From: UBA4615 sp044371545 | GTDB taxonomy: Bacteria > Pseudomonadota > Gammaproteobacteria > Burkholderiales > Burkholderiaceae_E | Length of the DNA stretch: 9,770 nt | Assembly (NCBI GenBank): GCA_044371545.1 | Contig: JBILTM010000190.1 | Location: 1 to 9,770, forward strand | Direction: 5' to 3' | In this document: one piece after another, positions 1-7,543 of the stretch | How the letters are laid out: every line of letters starts with the position of its first letter | Numbering within the stretch: position 1 is the stretch's first letter | Translations under genes and position numbers: made by a program | The notes under the pieces: generated by a model | Database searches by the model: none | Seen by the model: the letters and a program-made list of their open reading frames with translations, nothing else | Told to the model about the DNA's origin: nothing

Positions 1-1089
1 CAGGCCGACGGCGAGCGCTGGTACGGCCGCGGCACCGCGGACAACAAGGGCCAGCACACGATCAACCTCGCGGCGCTGCGCCTCGTGCTGCAGGCGCGCG
101 CCCGCGCCCAGGGTCTGCCGGCCGACGCACTCGACCGCGCGCGCCTCGGCTTCAACGCCGCGCTGCTGCTCGAGACGGGGGAGGAGGTGGGCTCTCCCGG
201 CCTGCACCGCGTCTGCGACGCCTGGCGCGACTGGCTCGGCGCCGACGTGCTGATCGCCTCCGACGGCCCGCGCGTGCAGCCGGGGCGCCCGACGCTGTTC
301 CTCGGCTCGCGCGGTGCGCTCAACTTCGACCTGGTCGTCGACCTGCGCGAGGGCGGCCACCACTCGGGCAACTGGGGCGGGCTGATCGCCAACCCCGGCC
401 TCGTGCTCGCGCACGCGCTCGCGTCGATCGCCGACGGCCGCGGCGCGATCCGAGTGCCCGAGTGGCGCCCGACCTCGCTCACGCCGGCCGTGCGCGAGGC
501 GCTGTCGAGGCTGACGGTCGACGGCGGCGACGACGGCCCGCCGGTCGATCCGGACTGGGGCGAGCCGGGGCTGACCCCGGCCGAACGCGTCTACGGCTGG
601 TCCTCGTTCGAGATCCTCGCGTTCGAGACCGGCAACCCGGCGCGCCCGGTCAACGCGATCCCGCCGCGGGCCCGCGCGCACTGCCAGCTGCGCTTCGTGG
701 TCGGCGTCGACCCCGAGGACATCCTGCCCGCGCTGCGCCGGCACCTCGACGCGCACGGCTTCGCGGCCGTGCAGGTGGTCCGCTCGGAGGCGGGCTACTT
801 CCCGGCCACCCGGCTCGAGCCCGACCACCCGTGGGTCCGTTGGGCCGCCGGCTCGATCCGGCGCACGACCGGCGCGGCGCCGGCGATCCTGCCGAACCTG
901 GGCGGTTCGCTGCCCAACGACGCGTTCTCCGAGCGCCTCGGCCTGCCGACCGTCTGGGTGCCGCACTCGTACGCAGGCTGCTCGCAGCACGCGCCGGACG
1001 AGCACCTGCTCGAGCCGGTCGCGCGCGACGCGCTGCGGCTGATGACCGGGCTGTACTGGGACCTCGGCGAGCCCGGCGTGCCCTGCTGA
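1..1089 (+). CDS. M20-family metallopeptidase / amidohydrolase, 5'-truncated by window edge
   Basis: The reading frame is already open at base 1 and stops at TGA 1087-1089, leaving 362 visible residues. M20 enzymes hydrolyse peptide or N-acyl amide bonds with a two-zinc centre, usually in the cytoplasm. Visible codons 9-17 read GRGTADNKG, whose Asp14 is the expected bridging metal ligand. Glu61-Glu62 in ETGEE give the general base plus a ligand, Asp88 in ASDG is another ligand, and His330 in SQHAPDEH is the last one. HHSGNWGG (codons 120-127) belongs to the lid/dimerisation domain. The first metal His (HxD motif) and roughly the first 100 residues lie left of the window. The family is certain; the substrate is not. 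It most resembles the roughly 470-residue 'M20 dipeptidase-like' group, and I see no reason to call it a ureidopropionase of pyrimidine catabolism. It converges on dinB. Confidence 0.9.
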   Translation, partial: QADGERWYGRGTADNKGQHTINLAALRLVLQARARAQGLPADALDRARLGFNAALLLETGEEVGSPGLHRVCDAWRDWLGADVLIASDGPRVQPGRPTLFLGSRGALNFDLVVDLREGGHHSGNWGGLIANPGLVLAHALASIADGRGAIRVPEWRPTSLTPAVREALSRLTVDGGDDGPPVDPDWGEPGLTPAERVYGWSSFEILAFETGNPARPVNAIPPRARAHCQLRFVVGVDPEDILPALRRHLDAHGFAAVQVVRSEAGYFPATRLEPDHPWVRWAAGSIRRTTGAAPAILPNLGGSLPNDAFSERLGLPTVWVPHSYAGCSQHAPDEHLLEPVARDALRLMTGLYWDLGEPGVPC

Positions 1090-1117
1090 CCGGTGCACCC
1101 GGCGTCGGCCCGGTCAG
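1086..1117. terminator. Possible bidirectional hairpin between convergent genes
   Basis: A perfect 8-bp inverted repeat, CTGACCGG (1086-1093) and CCGGTCAG (1110-1117), has a 16-nt loop and could extend by one G-U pair. Each arm contains the stop codon of one of the two convergent genes: TGA 1087-1089 on plus, and TGA 1116-1114 on minus. There is no T-run on either side, so intrinsic termination is inferred from position and symmetry only. Confidence 0.4.
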
Positions 1118-2355
1118 TCCTGCCGGGACGGCTCGGGTCCTGGCTCGAAGTCGATCGCGAGCTGGCGCTCCGGCTCGCTCACCGCCCCGTCGGCGCGTTC
1201 CAGCGCGCTCGCCCGCACGCCCAGCAGGCGGATCGTGCGCGCGAGGTCCACGCGCTTGAGGCAGCTGCCCGCCGCGCGCCGCAGCGCCTTCGCGTCGGCG
1301 ATCGGCTCGGGAAGCGTCAGGTCGCGCGTCACCGTGCGGAAGTCGTCGAAGCGCAGCTTGATGCCGATGGTCCGCGCGACGTAGCCCTTGCGCTGCAGGT
1401 CGGCCGCGACCTGCTCGCACAGCCGCGTGAACACCTCGCCGAGCTCGGCACGGTCGCGCACCGCGTGCAGGTTGCGCTCGAAGGTCGTCTCGCGGCTCAT
1501 CGACACCGGCTCGCTGTACGTCACGACCGGCCGCTCGTCGACGCCGTGCGAGACGCGGTGCAGCCAGCGCCCGTAGCTGCGCCCGAAGCGCTCGACGAGC
1601 CAGACCTGGTCGCGGGCGGCGAGCTCGCCGATCGTGGCGACGCCGAGCTCGGCCAGCCGCGCGCTCGCCTTCGGGCCGATGCCGTTGATGCGGGCCGCGG
1701 GCAGCGGCCAGATCCGCGTCGGCAGGTCCGCCATCGCCAGGATCGTGATGCCGTCCGGCTTCTCCAGGTCCGAGCACAGCTTGGCGAGGAGCTTGTTCGG
1801 CGCAATCCCGACCGAGCAGGTTAGGCCGGTCGCCTCGCGGACCGCCGCCTTCAGCCGGACCGCGATCTCCTGCGCCCCGGCCTCGAGCGCGGTGACGTCC
1901 GCGTACAGCTCGTCGATGCCGATCTCCTCGACCACCGGCGCGACCGTGCGCACCGCGTCCTTGAAGCGGCGCGAGTACGACCGGTACAGGTCGAAGTCGA
2001 CCGGCAGCAGCACGGCGTGCGGCGCCAGGCGCGCGGCCTTCATTGTGGGCATGCCCGAGTGCACGCCGAAGGTCCGGGCCTCGTAGGTCGCGGTCGTCAG
2101 CACGCCGCGGCCGACGTAGTCGCGCAGCAGCGAGAACTCTCGGGTGCCGTCCTCGCGCAGCCGCGGCTGGTGCGCCGCCCGGCGCCCGCCGACCACCATC
2201 GGCCGGCCGCGCAGCTCCGGGTACTTGGAGAGCTCGCAGGACGCGAAGAAGGCGTCCATGTCGAGGTGGACGATGCGCCGGGCGACGGCCTCGGGCGGCC
2301 CGCTCGCGGCGGCCGCCCCGGGCGGGACGGGGACGGGATCCAACTTCGGGCACAC
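1114..2355 (-). CDS. dinB: DNA polymerase IV (Y-family translesion polymerase)
   Basis: A 413-residue Y-family polymerase that copies damaged templates and extends mispaired ends without proofreading. HLDMDAFFAS (30-39) holds the first catalytic Asp (Asp32) and the aromatic steric-gate position that excludes ribonucleotides. IDEL (147-150) holds the second acidic pair, Asp148-Glu149. NKLLAKLCSDLEKPDG is the palm/thumb signature, RINGIGPKA is the helix-hairpin-helix, and SMSRETTFERNL begins the little finger. Compared with E. coli DinB there is an extra segment of about 15-20 residues after VVGG, which I associate with betaproteobacterial versions. The GTG at 2355-2353 is the only usable start upstream of the catalytic Asp apart from a TTG four codons later. 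No convincing Shine-Dalgarno sequence precedes it. The tail lacks a clear QLxLF-type beta-clamp motif; QLAIDF near the C-terminus is the nearest match. No LexA-type CTGT-N8-ACAG site is visible in the short upstream gap. Confidence 0.95.
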   Translation of the reverse strand: MCPKLDPVPVPPGAAAASGPPEAVARRIVHLDMDAFFASCELSKYPELRGRPMVVGGRRAAHQPRLREDGTREFSLLRDYVGRGVLTTATYEARTFGVHSGMPTMKAARLAPHAVLLPVDFDLYRSYSRRFKDAVRTVAPVVEEIGIDELYADVTALEAGAQEIAVRLKAAVREATGLTCSVGIAPNKLLAKLCSDLEKPDGITILAMADLPTRIWPLPAARINGIGPKASARLAELGVATIGELAARDQVWLVERFGRSYGRWLHRVSHGVDERPVVTYSEPVSMSRETTFERNLHAVRDRAELGEVFTRLCEQVAADLQRKGYVARTIGIKLRFDDFRTVTRDLTLPEPIADAKALRRAAGSCLKRVDLARTIRLLGVRASALERADGAVSEPERQLAIDFEPGPEPSRQD

Positions 2356-2361
2356 TTCGGG
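2343..2361. repeat. Short tandem direct repeat at the dinB start
   Basis: ACTTCGGG occurs at 2343-2350 and again at 2354-2361, an 11-bp period (about one helical turn), overlapping the first codons of dinB and the divergent intergenic region. It could be a small operator or chance in GC-rich DNA. Confidence 0.25.
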
Positions 2362-2396
2362 TCGTCGACACGCGAGGATACGCGGAGGGAGCCGGG
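2356..2396. promoter_or_regulatory. Shared divergent promoter region, dinB / SDR
   Basis: These 41 bases separate two divergent start codons, so promoters for either gene must lie here or inside the neighbouring genes. On the minus strand a -10-like TATCCT (complement of 2375-2380) sits 20 nt before the dinB GTG, but no good -35 is at the right distance. On the plus strand only the ribosome binding site of the SDR is clear (GGAGG, 2384-2388). I see no known operator. Confidence 0.35.
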
Positions 2397-3314
2397 ATGC
2401 AGGACCTGTTGGCCGGACGGAGCGCGATCGTCACCGGCGGTGCGCGCGGGATCGGGCTCGCGGTGGCCCAGACGCTGGGGCTGCTCGGCGCGAAGGTGCT
2501 GATCGTCGACAACGGCGCGGCACTCGACGGCGGGCCGGAGGATCCGGCGGTCACCGAACTCGCGGCGATGCGCGTGCCCGGCGCGATCGGGCTGGCGATC
2601 GACGTGGCGGGGGACGACGCGGCCGAGCAGGCGGTCACGATGGCCGTCGAGACCTTCGGCGCGATCGACCTGCTGGTCAACAACGCGGCGATCGAGCTCG
2701 ATGCGCGCATCGGCGACGGGCGCCGCGAGGACTTCGAGCGGGTGCTGCGCACGAACCTGGTCGCGCCGTGGGCGCTGGCCACCTCGGTGGTCGGGCCGAT
2801 GCGGCGGCAGGCGCGGGCCGGGCGACGGCCGGGCGCGATCGTCAACGTCGGGTCCGCGGTCGGCCTGCTGGGGCGAGGGGGTCGGGCTGCCGAGGCGGCC
2901 AGCAAGGCGGGGCTCGTCGGCCTCACGCGCACGCTGGCGCTCGAGCTGTCGGACACGATGATCGCCTGCAACGCGATCGTCCCCTACGCCGGCACGCGCG
3001 CGATCCGCGCGATCGGCAACGAGGACTCCCGGCTCGCCGCGTTCCGCGACGGCACGATGCCGCTCGCGGCGAGCGACGTCGCGAACCTGGTCGCCTTCCT
3101 CGCGTCCCCGCAGGCGGCCGGCATCACCGGGCAGCTGCTCGGCGTGCGCGGCCGCGAGGTGCTCGCCTGGTCGCAGGCCCGGCCGGCGGGCTCGTGTTTC
3201 CCGCCGCGCGCGTTCGACCCGGACGAGTTCGCGCAGGCGATGCGCGAGCTGCGGCCCGACTTCTCGGGTCTGGCCGACGACGTCGAGATCTTCGGCGACG
3301 ATCCGGTCGTGTAG
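2397..3314 (+). CDS. SDR-family NAD(P)-dependent oxidoreductase-like protein with Glu at the catalytic Tyr position
   Basis: A 305-residue Rossmann protein. The ATG at 2397 is fixed by GGAGG eight bases upstream and by the fold beginning at once. TGGARGIG (13-20) is the dinucleotide loop, Asp38 after strand 2 favours NAD(H), NNAA is at 95-98, Asn120 is the usual helix-4 Asn, and Ser153 is the catalytic Ser. Lys170 is present, but the Tyr of YxxxK, expected exactly 13 residues after the Ser, is Glu166 (context RAAEAASKAG). The tail (GVRGREVLAWSQARP onward) looks like the HSD17B4/MFE-2-like branch of SDRs acting on acyl-CoA-type substrates. Without Tyr the standard hydride/proton transfer may be lost, so the protein could be a binding or regulatory SDR, or use altered chemistry. 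It is divergent from dinB and upstream of the uracil operon, but separated from it by a hairpin and a promoter candidate, so a shared role is unproven. Confidence 0.88.
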   Translation: MQDLLAGRSAIVTGGARGIGLAVAQTLGLLGAKVLIVDNGAALDGGPEDPAVTELAAMRVPGAIGLAIDVAGDDAAEQAVTMAVETFGAIDLLVNNAAIELDARIGDGRREDFERVLRTNLVAPWALATSVVGPMRRQARAGRRPGAIVNVGSAVGLLGRGGRAAEAASKAGLVGLTRTLALELSDTMIACNAIVPYAGTRAIRAIGNEDSRLAAFRDGTMPLAASDVANLVAFLASPQAAGITGQLLGVRGREVLAWSQARPAGSCFPPRAFDPDEFAQAMRELRPDFSGLADDVEIFGDDPVV

Positions 3315-3324
3315 GCGATCGCAC

Positions 3325-3357
3325 GGGCACGGGCGGCCGTGCCCCGCGGAAGCGCGG
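3325..3357 (+). terminator. Tandem GC-rich hairpins after the SDR gene
   Basis: Ten bases after the SDR stop there is a perfect 8-bp stem, GGGCACGG (3325-3332) with CCGTGCCC (3337-3344), and a 4-nt loop. A smaller stem, CCGCG (3344-3348) with CGCGG (3353-3357), overlaps it by one base. No T-tract follows, so this is a possible terminator or 3'-end stabiliser rather than a textbook one. Confidence 0.4.
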
Positions 3358-3381
3358 ACGCCGAGACCCGACGGACGCGCG

Positions 3382-3410
3382 TCGACAGCCCCCGGGAAAG
3401 CCGATACGCT
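3382..3410 (+). promoter_or_regulatory. Candidate sigma-70-type promoter of the URC operon
   Basis: TCGACA (3382-3387, five of six to TTGACA) is followed by a spacer of exactly 17 bp and TACGCT (3405-3410, three of six to TATAAT). Transcription would start near 3417, giving a leader of about 20 nt with AGGAG at 3425-3429, eight bases before the URC1 ATG. The -10 match is weak, so the call rests mainly on spacing and position. Confidence 0.4.
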
Positions 3411-3437
3411 GGCTCTTTACGGACAGGAGCCTTCCCG
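3393..3437 (+). repeat. Nested inverted repeats spanning promoter and ribosome binding site
   Basis: CGGGAA (3393-3398) is mirrored by TTCCCG (3432-3437), and inside it GGCTC (3411-3415) by GAGCC (3427-3431). A competing AGCC (3399-3402) can pair with GGCT (3411-3414) around the -10. The GAGCC arm contains part of the AGGAG ribosome binding site. This may be an operator or chance symmetry in GC-rich DNA. Confidence 0.2.
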
Positions 3438-4691
<1,254 letters not shown>

Positions 4692-4710
4692 GCCCGGTGG
4701 GACGACGGGC

Positions 4711-5940
4711 GTGACGGCCGCCGACGACGCGACCTCGCTGCTGTCGACCGACGCGATCCGCGAGCGCTGCGGCCGGATCCTGGCCGCGGCGGCCGCCGGC
4801 CGCTCGCGCTGGTTCGAGCTCGCGCCCGCGCGGCTCGACGACGCGGCCGAGACGGTGGCCGCGGTCACGCGCCGCCGCTATCCGACGCTCGCGGTGCCGT
4901 ATCACAGCCGCTGGCGCCACTTCGAGGCGGGCGGGATCGACCGCGTCGCGGCCGTCGAGGCGACGGCAGGCGACGTGCTCGCCGACCCGGCCGAGCGCGC
5001 GCGGGCCCGCATCGACCTCGCGGTCGTCTCGGTGCTGCTTGACGCGGGCGCGGGCGGCGCGTGGCGCTACCTCGACCGCGAGACCGGTACGACGCTGTCG
5101 CGCTCCGAGGGCCTCGGGGTGGCGAGCCTGCGCGCCTTCGCGGCGGGGCTGTTTTCCTCCGATCCGGCCCGCCCGCTGCAGGCCGACGCCGAGGGCCTCG
5201 CGCGGCTCGACGCCGCCCGGCTCGCCGACGCGTTCCAGGTCGGCCCGTCGAACCCGCTGGTCGGCGTCGAGGGACGGCTCGCGTTGCTGCGCCGGCTCGG
5301 CGAGGCGCTCGCCGCACGGCCCGCGACCTTCGGTGCGCCGTCGCGGCCCGGCGGGCTCTTCGACGCGCTGACCGCGGGCGGCGCGAGCGAGGTGCGCGCA
5401 CACGACGTGCTGCGTGCGCTGCTCGACGGGTTCGGCGGCATCTGGCCGCAGGGCGCGCGCATCGGCGGCGTCGCGGTCGGCGACGCGTGGCGCCACCCGG
5501 CCGCGGGCGGCGAGGGGGCGAGCGCGGGCTGGGTGCCGCTCCACAAGCTCTCGCAGTGGCTGACCTACTCGCTGCTCGAGCCCTTCGAGTCGGCGGGCGT
5601 GCGGATCGTCGCGCCCGATGCGCTGACGGGGCTGGCCGAGTACCGCAACGGCGGGCTGCTGGTGGATGCGGGCGTGATCGTGCCGCGCGACGCGACGGCG
5701 TTCGCGGCGCCCCTGCCGCCCGGCGCCGAGCCGATCGTCGAGTGGCGCGCGCTGACCGTCGCGCTGGTCGACAGGCTCGCGCCGAAGGTCCGCGCGCGCC
5801 TCGGCGTCGACGCCGCGCGCATGCCGCTCGCCGCGGTGCTCGAAGGCGGCACCTGGGCCGCCGGCCGCGAACTCGCGCAGCAGGCGCGGCGCTGCGGCGA
5901 GCCGCCGTTCGCGATCGCGAGCGACGGCACGGTCTTCTGA
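4711..5940 (+). CDS. DUF1688 protein, URC4 type (uracil catabolism)
   Basis: 409 residues from GTG 4711, chosen because GGTGGGA (4696-4702) lies eight bases upstream. An alternative GTG at 4681 would overlap the preceding gene by 11 bases and has a poorer site. The diagnostic DUF1688 segment is YPTLAVPYHSRWRHFEAGG (57-75), followed by the family's mostly helical body and the C-terminal VEWRALTVALVDRLAP stretch. There is no signal peptide or membrane helix, so it is probably cytosolic. URC4 is required for growth on uracil in Lachancea kluyveri and acts after URC1; ribosylurea has been reported as a pathway intermediate, which makes cleavage of a ribosyl-urea bond a reasonable guess, but its chemistry is not settled. 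It lies 19 bases after URC1 and 20 before the UPRT gene, so it is clearly in the same operon. Confidence 0.88.
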   Translation: MTAADDATSLLSTDAIRERCGRILAAAAAGRSRWFELAPARLDDAAETVAAVTRRRYPTLAVPYHSRWRHFEAGGIDRVAAVEATAGDVLADPAERARARIDLAVVSVLLDAGAGGAWRYLDRETGTTLSRSEGLGVASLRAFAAGLFSSDPARPLQADAEGLARLDAARLADAFQVGPSNPLVGVEGRLALLRRLGEALAARPATFGAPSRPGGLFDALTAGGASEVRAHDVLRALLDGFGGIWPQGARIGGVAVGDAWRHPAAGGEGASAGWVPLHKLSQWLTYSLLEPFESAGVRIVAPDALTGLAEYRNGGLLVDAGVIVPRDATAFAAPLPPGAEPIVEWRALTVALVDRLAPKVRARLGVDAARMPLAAVLEGGTWAAGRELAQQARRCGEPPFAIASDGTVF

Positions 5941-5960
5941 ACGGAGCGACTGGAGCGACG

Positions 5961-6596
5961 ATGGCCGAACCCCGGGTCCACGTGATCGACCACCCGCTGG
6001 TGCAGCACAAGCTGACGCTGATGCGCCGCAAGGAGACCAGCACCAACAGCTTCCGCCGGCTGCTCTCGGAGCTGTCGATGCTGCTCGCCTACGAGGTGAC
6101 GCGCGACATGCCGATGCACGAGGTCGAGATCGAGACGCCGCTCGAGACGATGAAGTCGCGGCTGATCGACGGCAAGAAGACGGTGTTCGTGTCGATCATG
6201 CGCGCGGGCGCCGGTATCCTCGACGGCATGCTCCAGGTGATCCCGGGCGCACGGATCGCGCACATCGGCCTGTACCGCGACCCGAAGACGATGGTTGCGG
6301 TCGAGTACTACTTCAAGGTCCCGGCCGACATGCACGACCGCGACGCGATCGTCGTCGACCCGATGCTCGCGACCGGGAATTCGGCGGTCGCCGCGGTCGA
6401 CCGGCTCAAGGAGACGCGGCCGAAGTCGATCCGCTTCGTCTGCCTGCTGGCGGCACCCGAGGGCCTCGCGCACTTCCACGCGGCGCACCCGGACGTGCCG
6501 GTCTACACCGCGTCGATCGACCGCCAGCTCGACGCGCACGGCTACATCCTGCCGGGGCTCGGCGACGCCGGCGACCGGCTGTTCGGGACGAAGTAG
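5961..6596 (+). CDS. upp: Uracil phosphoribosyltransferase, URC6 type
   Basis: 211 residues, matching the family's usual ~210. It makes UMP and pyrophosphate from uracil and PRPP in the cytosol. GGAG (5952-5955) lies five bases before ATG 5961. SIMRAGAGILDGML and VVDPMLATGNS (PRPP loop, Asp133-Ser141) are present, and the C-terminal uracil-binding signature YTASIDRQL...GYILPGLGDAGDRLFGTK is complete. In common Upp the loop reads LATGGS; here the second Gly is Asn140. Alone this would be called salvage upp. Its position as the last gene of an operon with URC1 and URC4 homologues suggests that its UMP feeds ring opening rather than, or as well as, salvage. It would depend on PRPP, and a PRPP-synthetase homologue lies directly convergent to it. 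Confidence 0.95.
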   Translation: MAEPRVHVIDHPLVQHKLTLMRRKETSTNSFRRLLSELSMLLAYEVTRDMPMHEVEIETPLETMKSRLIDGKKTVFVSIMRAGAGILDGMLQVIPGARIAHIGLYRDPKTMVAVEYYFKVPADMHDRDAIVVDPMLATGNSAVAAVDRLKETRPKSIRFVCLLAAPEGLAHFHAAHPDVPVYTASIDRQLDAHGYILPGLGDAGDRLFGTK

Positions 6597-6620
6597 CCGG
6601 CCCGCGGCGCGGCCTGCCGG
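6597..6620. terminator. Possible bidirectional hairpin between upp and the PRPP-synthetase gene
   Basis: The 28-base convergent gap is almost filled by an inverted repeat: CCGGC (6597-6601) pairs with GCCGG (6616-6620), and inside it CCGC (6602-6605) pairs with GCGG (6609-6612) around a GGC loop, leaving a 3-nt CCT bulge. There is no T-run. It begins right after the upp stop codon. Confidence 0.4.
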
Positions 6621-6624
6621 TGCG

Positions 6625-7524
6625 TCAGGCGAGGCCGTGCTCGCGCAGCCCGCGCGCCAGCAGCGGCGCGAGCGGCACGACGTTGCCCCCGTGGGGCAGC
6701 GAGTCGGTGCTCCACAACCGGCCGACGCCGCCCGCGTGCAGCGCGTCGAGGTCGTCCCCGGCGCACAGCGCGTGGGTCACGATCGCGTTGACCGACACCG
6801 CGCCCGCGGCGCGGCACACCGCCGCCGCCTTCACGAGCGTGCGGCCGCTGCTGGCGATGTCGTCGACGAGCACCACCGGGCGGCCGGCGAGCGAGGGGCC
6901 GCCGTCGGCGACGACGTCGACCTCGCGGTCGCCGTGGCGAGTCTTCACGAAGACGGCGTGCGGCCGCTGCGCGTGCGACGCGACCGCGGCGACCCACTGC
7001 GCCGACTCCTCGTCGGGGCCGACCAGCACCGCGTCCGGCGCGGTCCGTGCGACGAAGGCGCCGAGCTCGGCCGCCGCCGTCAGCGCGATCGCCTGCGCGC
7101 CACCGGTCACCGCCTGCTCGAGCCGGTCGATGCGGTGCAGGTGCGGGTCGACGGTAAGCACCGCGTCGAAGAGCCCGCCGAGGAAGCCGCCGACGATCCG
7201 CTGGCTGACCGCCTCGCCGGGCCGGAACGCCATGTCCTGCCGCATGTAGCACAGGTAGGGCGCGACCAGCGCCAGGTGCGCGACGCCGTGCTCGCGCGCG
7301 GTGCAGGCGGCGAGCAGCAGCTCGACGAGCCGCGCATCGGGCGCGCCGAGCGAGCAGAACAGCAGCGCGCGCGACGGCACCGGCACCGGCAGCCGCAGCA
7401 GCGTCTCGCCGTCCGGGAATCGCCGCGTCTCGATCGCGGCGCAGGGCAGCGACAGCTCGGCGGCGAGCCGTCCCGCGGCCTCGTCCTGGTCGGCGAAGTG
7501 CAGCAGCACGCGGGGGGCGTCCAT
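6625..7524 (-). CDS. prs: Ribose-phosphate pyrophosphokinase (PRPP synthetase) homologue, divergent form
   Basis: 299 residues; ATG 7524-7522 is preceded by GAGGA six bases upstream. Prs transfers pyrophosphate from ATP to ribose 5-phosphate to give PRPP. Seen here: RRFPDGE (34-40), APYLCYMRQDMAF (88-100) followed by GE and a Ser, VDPHLHRI (125-132) with the nucleotide-site His, a KxR pair (Lys194, Arg196) at the flexible catalytic loop, and VDDIASSGRT (220-229) as the ribose-phosphate loop. It is shorter than housekeeping Prs (about 315), and the loop differs from the usual DDxxDTGGT, lacking the acidic residue and having Arg for a Gly. It may be a second, specialised Prs, possibly unresponsive to ADP inhibition, or may act on another ribose phosphate. 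It lies 19 bases after the phosphorylase gene, in one operon with it. Confidence 0.85.
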   Translation of the reverse strand: MDAPRVLLHFADQDEAAGRLAAELSLPCAAIETRRFPDGETLLRLPVPVPSRALLFCSLGAPDARLVELLLAACTAREHGVAHLALVAPYLCYMRQDMAFRPGEAVSQRIVGGFLGGLFDAVLTVDPHLHRIDRLEQAVTGGAQAIALTAAAELGAFVARTAPDAVLVGPDEESAQWVAAVASHAQRPHAVFVKTRHGDREVDVVADGGPSLAGRPVVLVDDIASSGRTLVKAAAVCRAAGAVSVNAIVTHALCAGDDLDALHAGGVGRLWSTDSLPHGGNVVPLAPLLARGLREHGLA

Positions 7525-7543
7525 CGTGCGTCCTCGGGTGGGG

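Noticed and set aside
650..2971. Very long open frame on the minus strand across the M20, dinB and SDR regions
   Set aside because: It is Arg/Ala/Pro-rich with no domain signature and overlaps three clearly recognisable genes. Long stop-free antisense frames are expected at this GC content.
5061..6596. An open frame that would fuse a URC4-region frame to the uracil phosphoribosyltransferase
   Set aside because: Only the part from 5961 is real. The upstream part is out of frame with the DUF1688 protein and Arg-rich, and a good ribosome binding site precedes the ATG at 5961.
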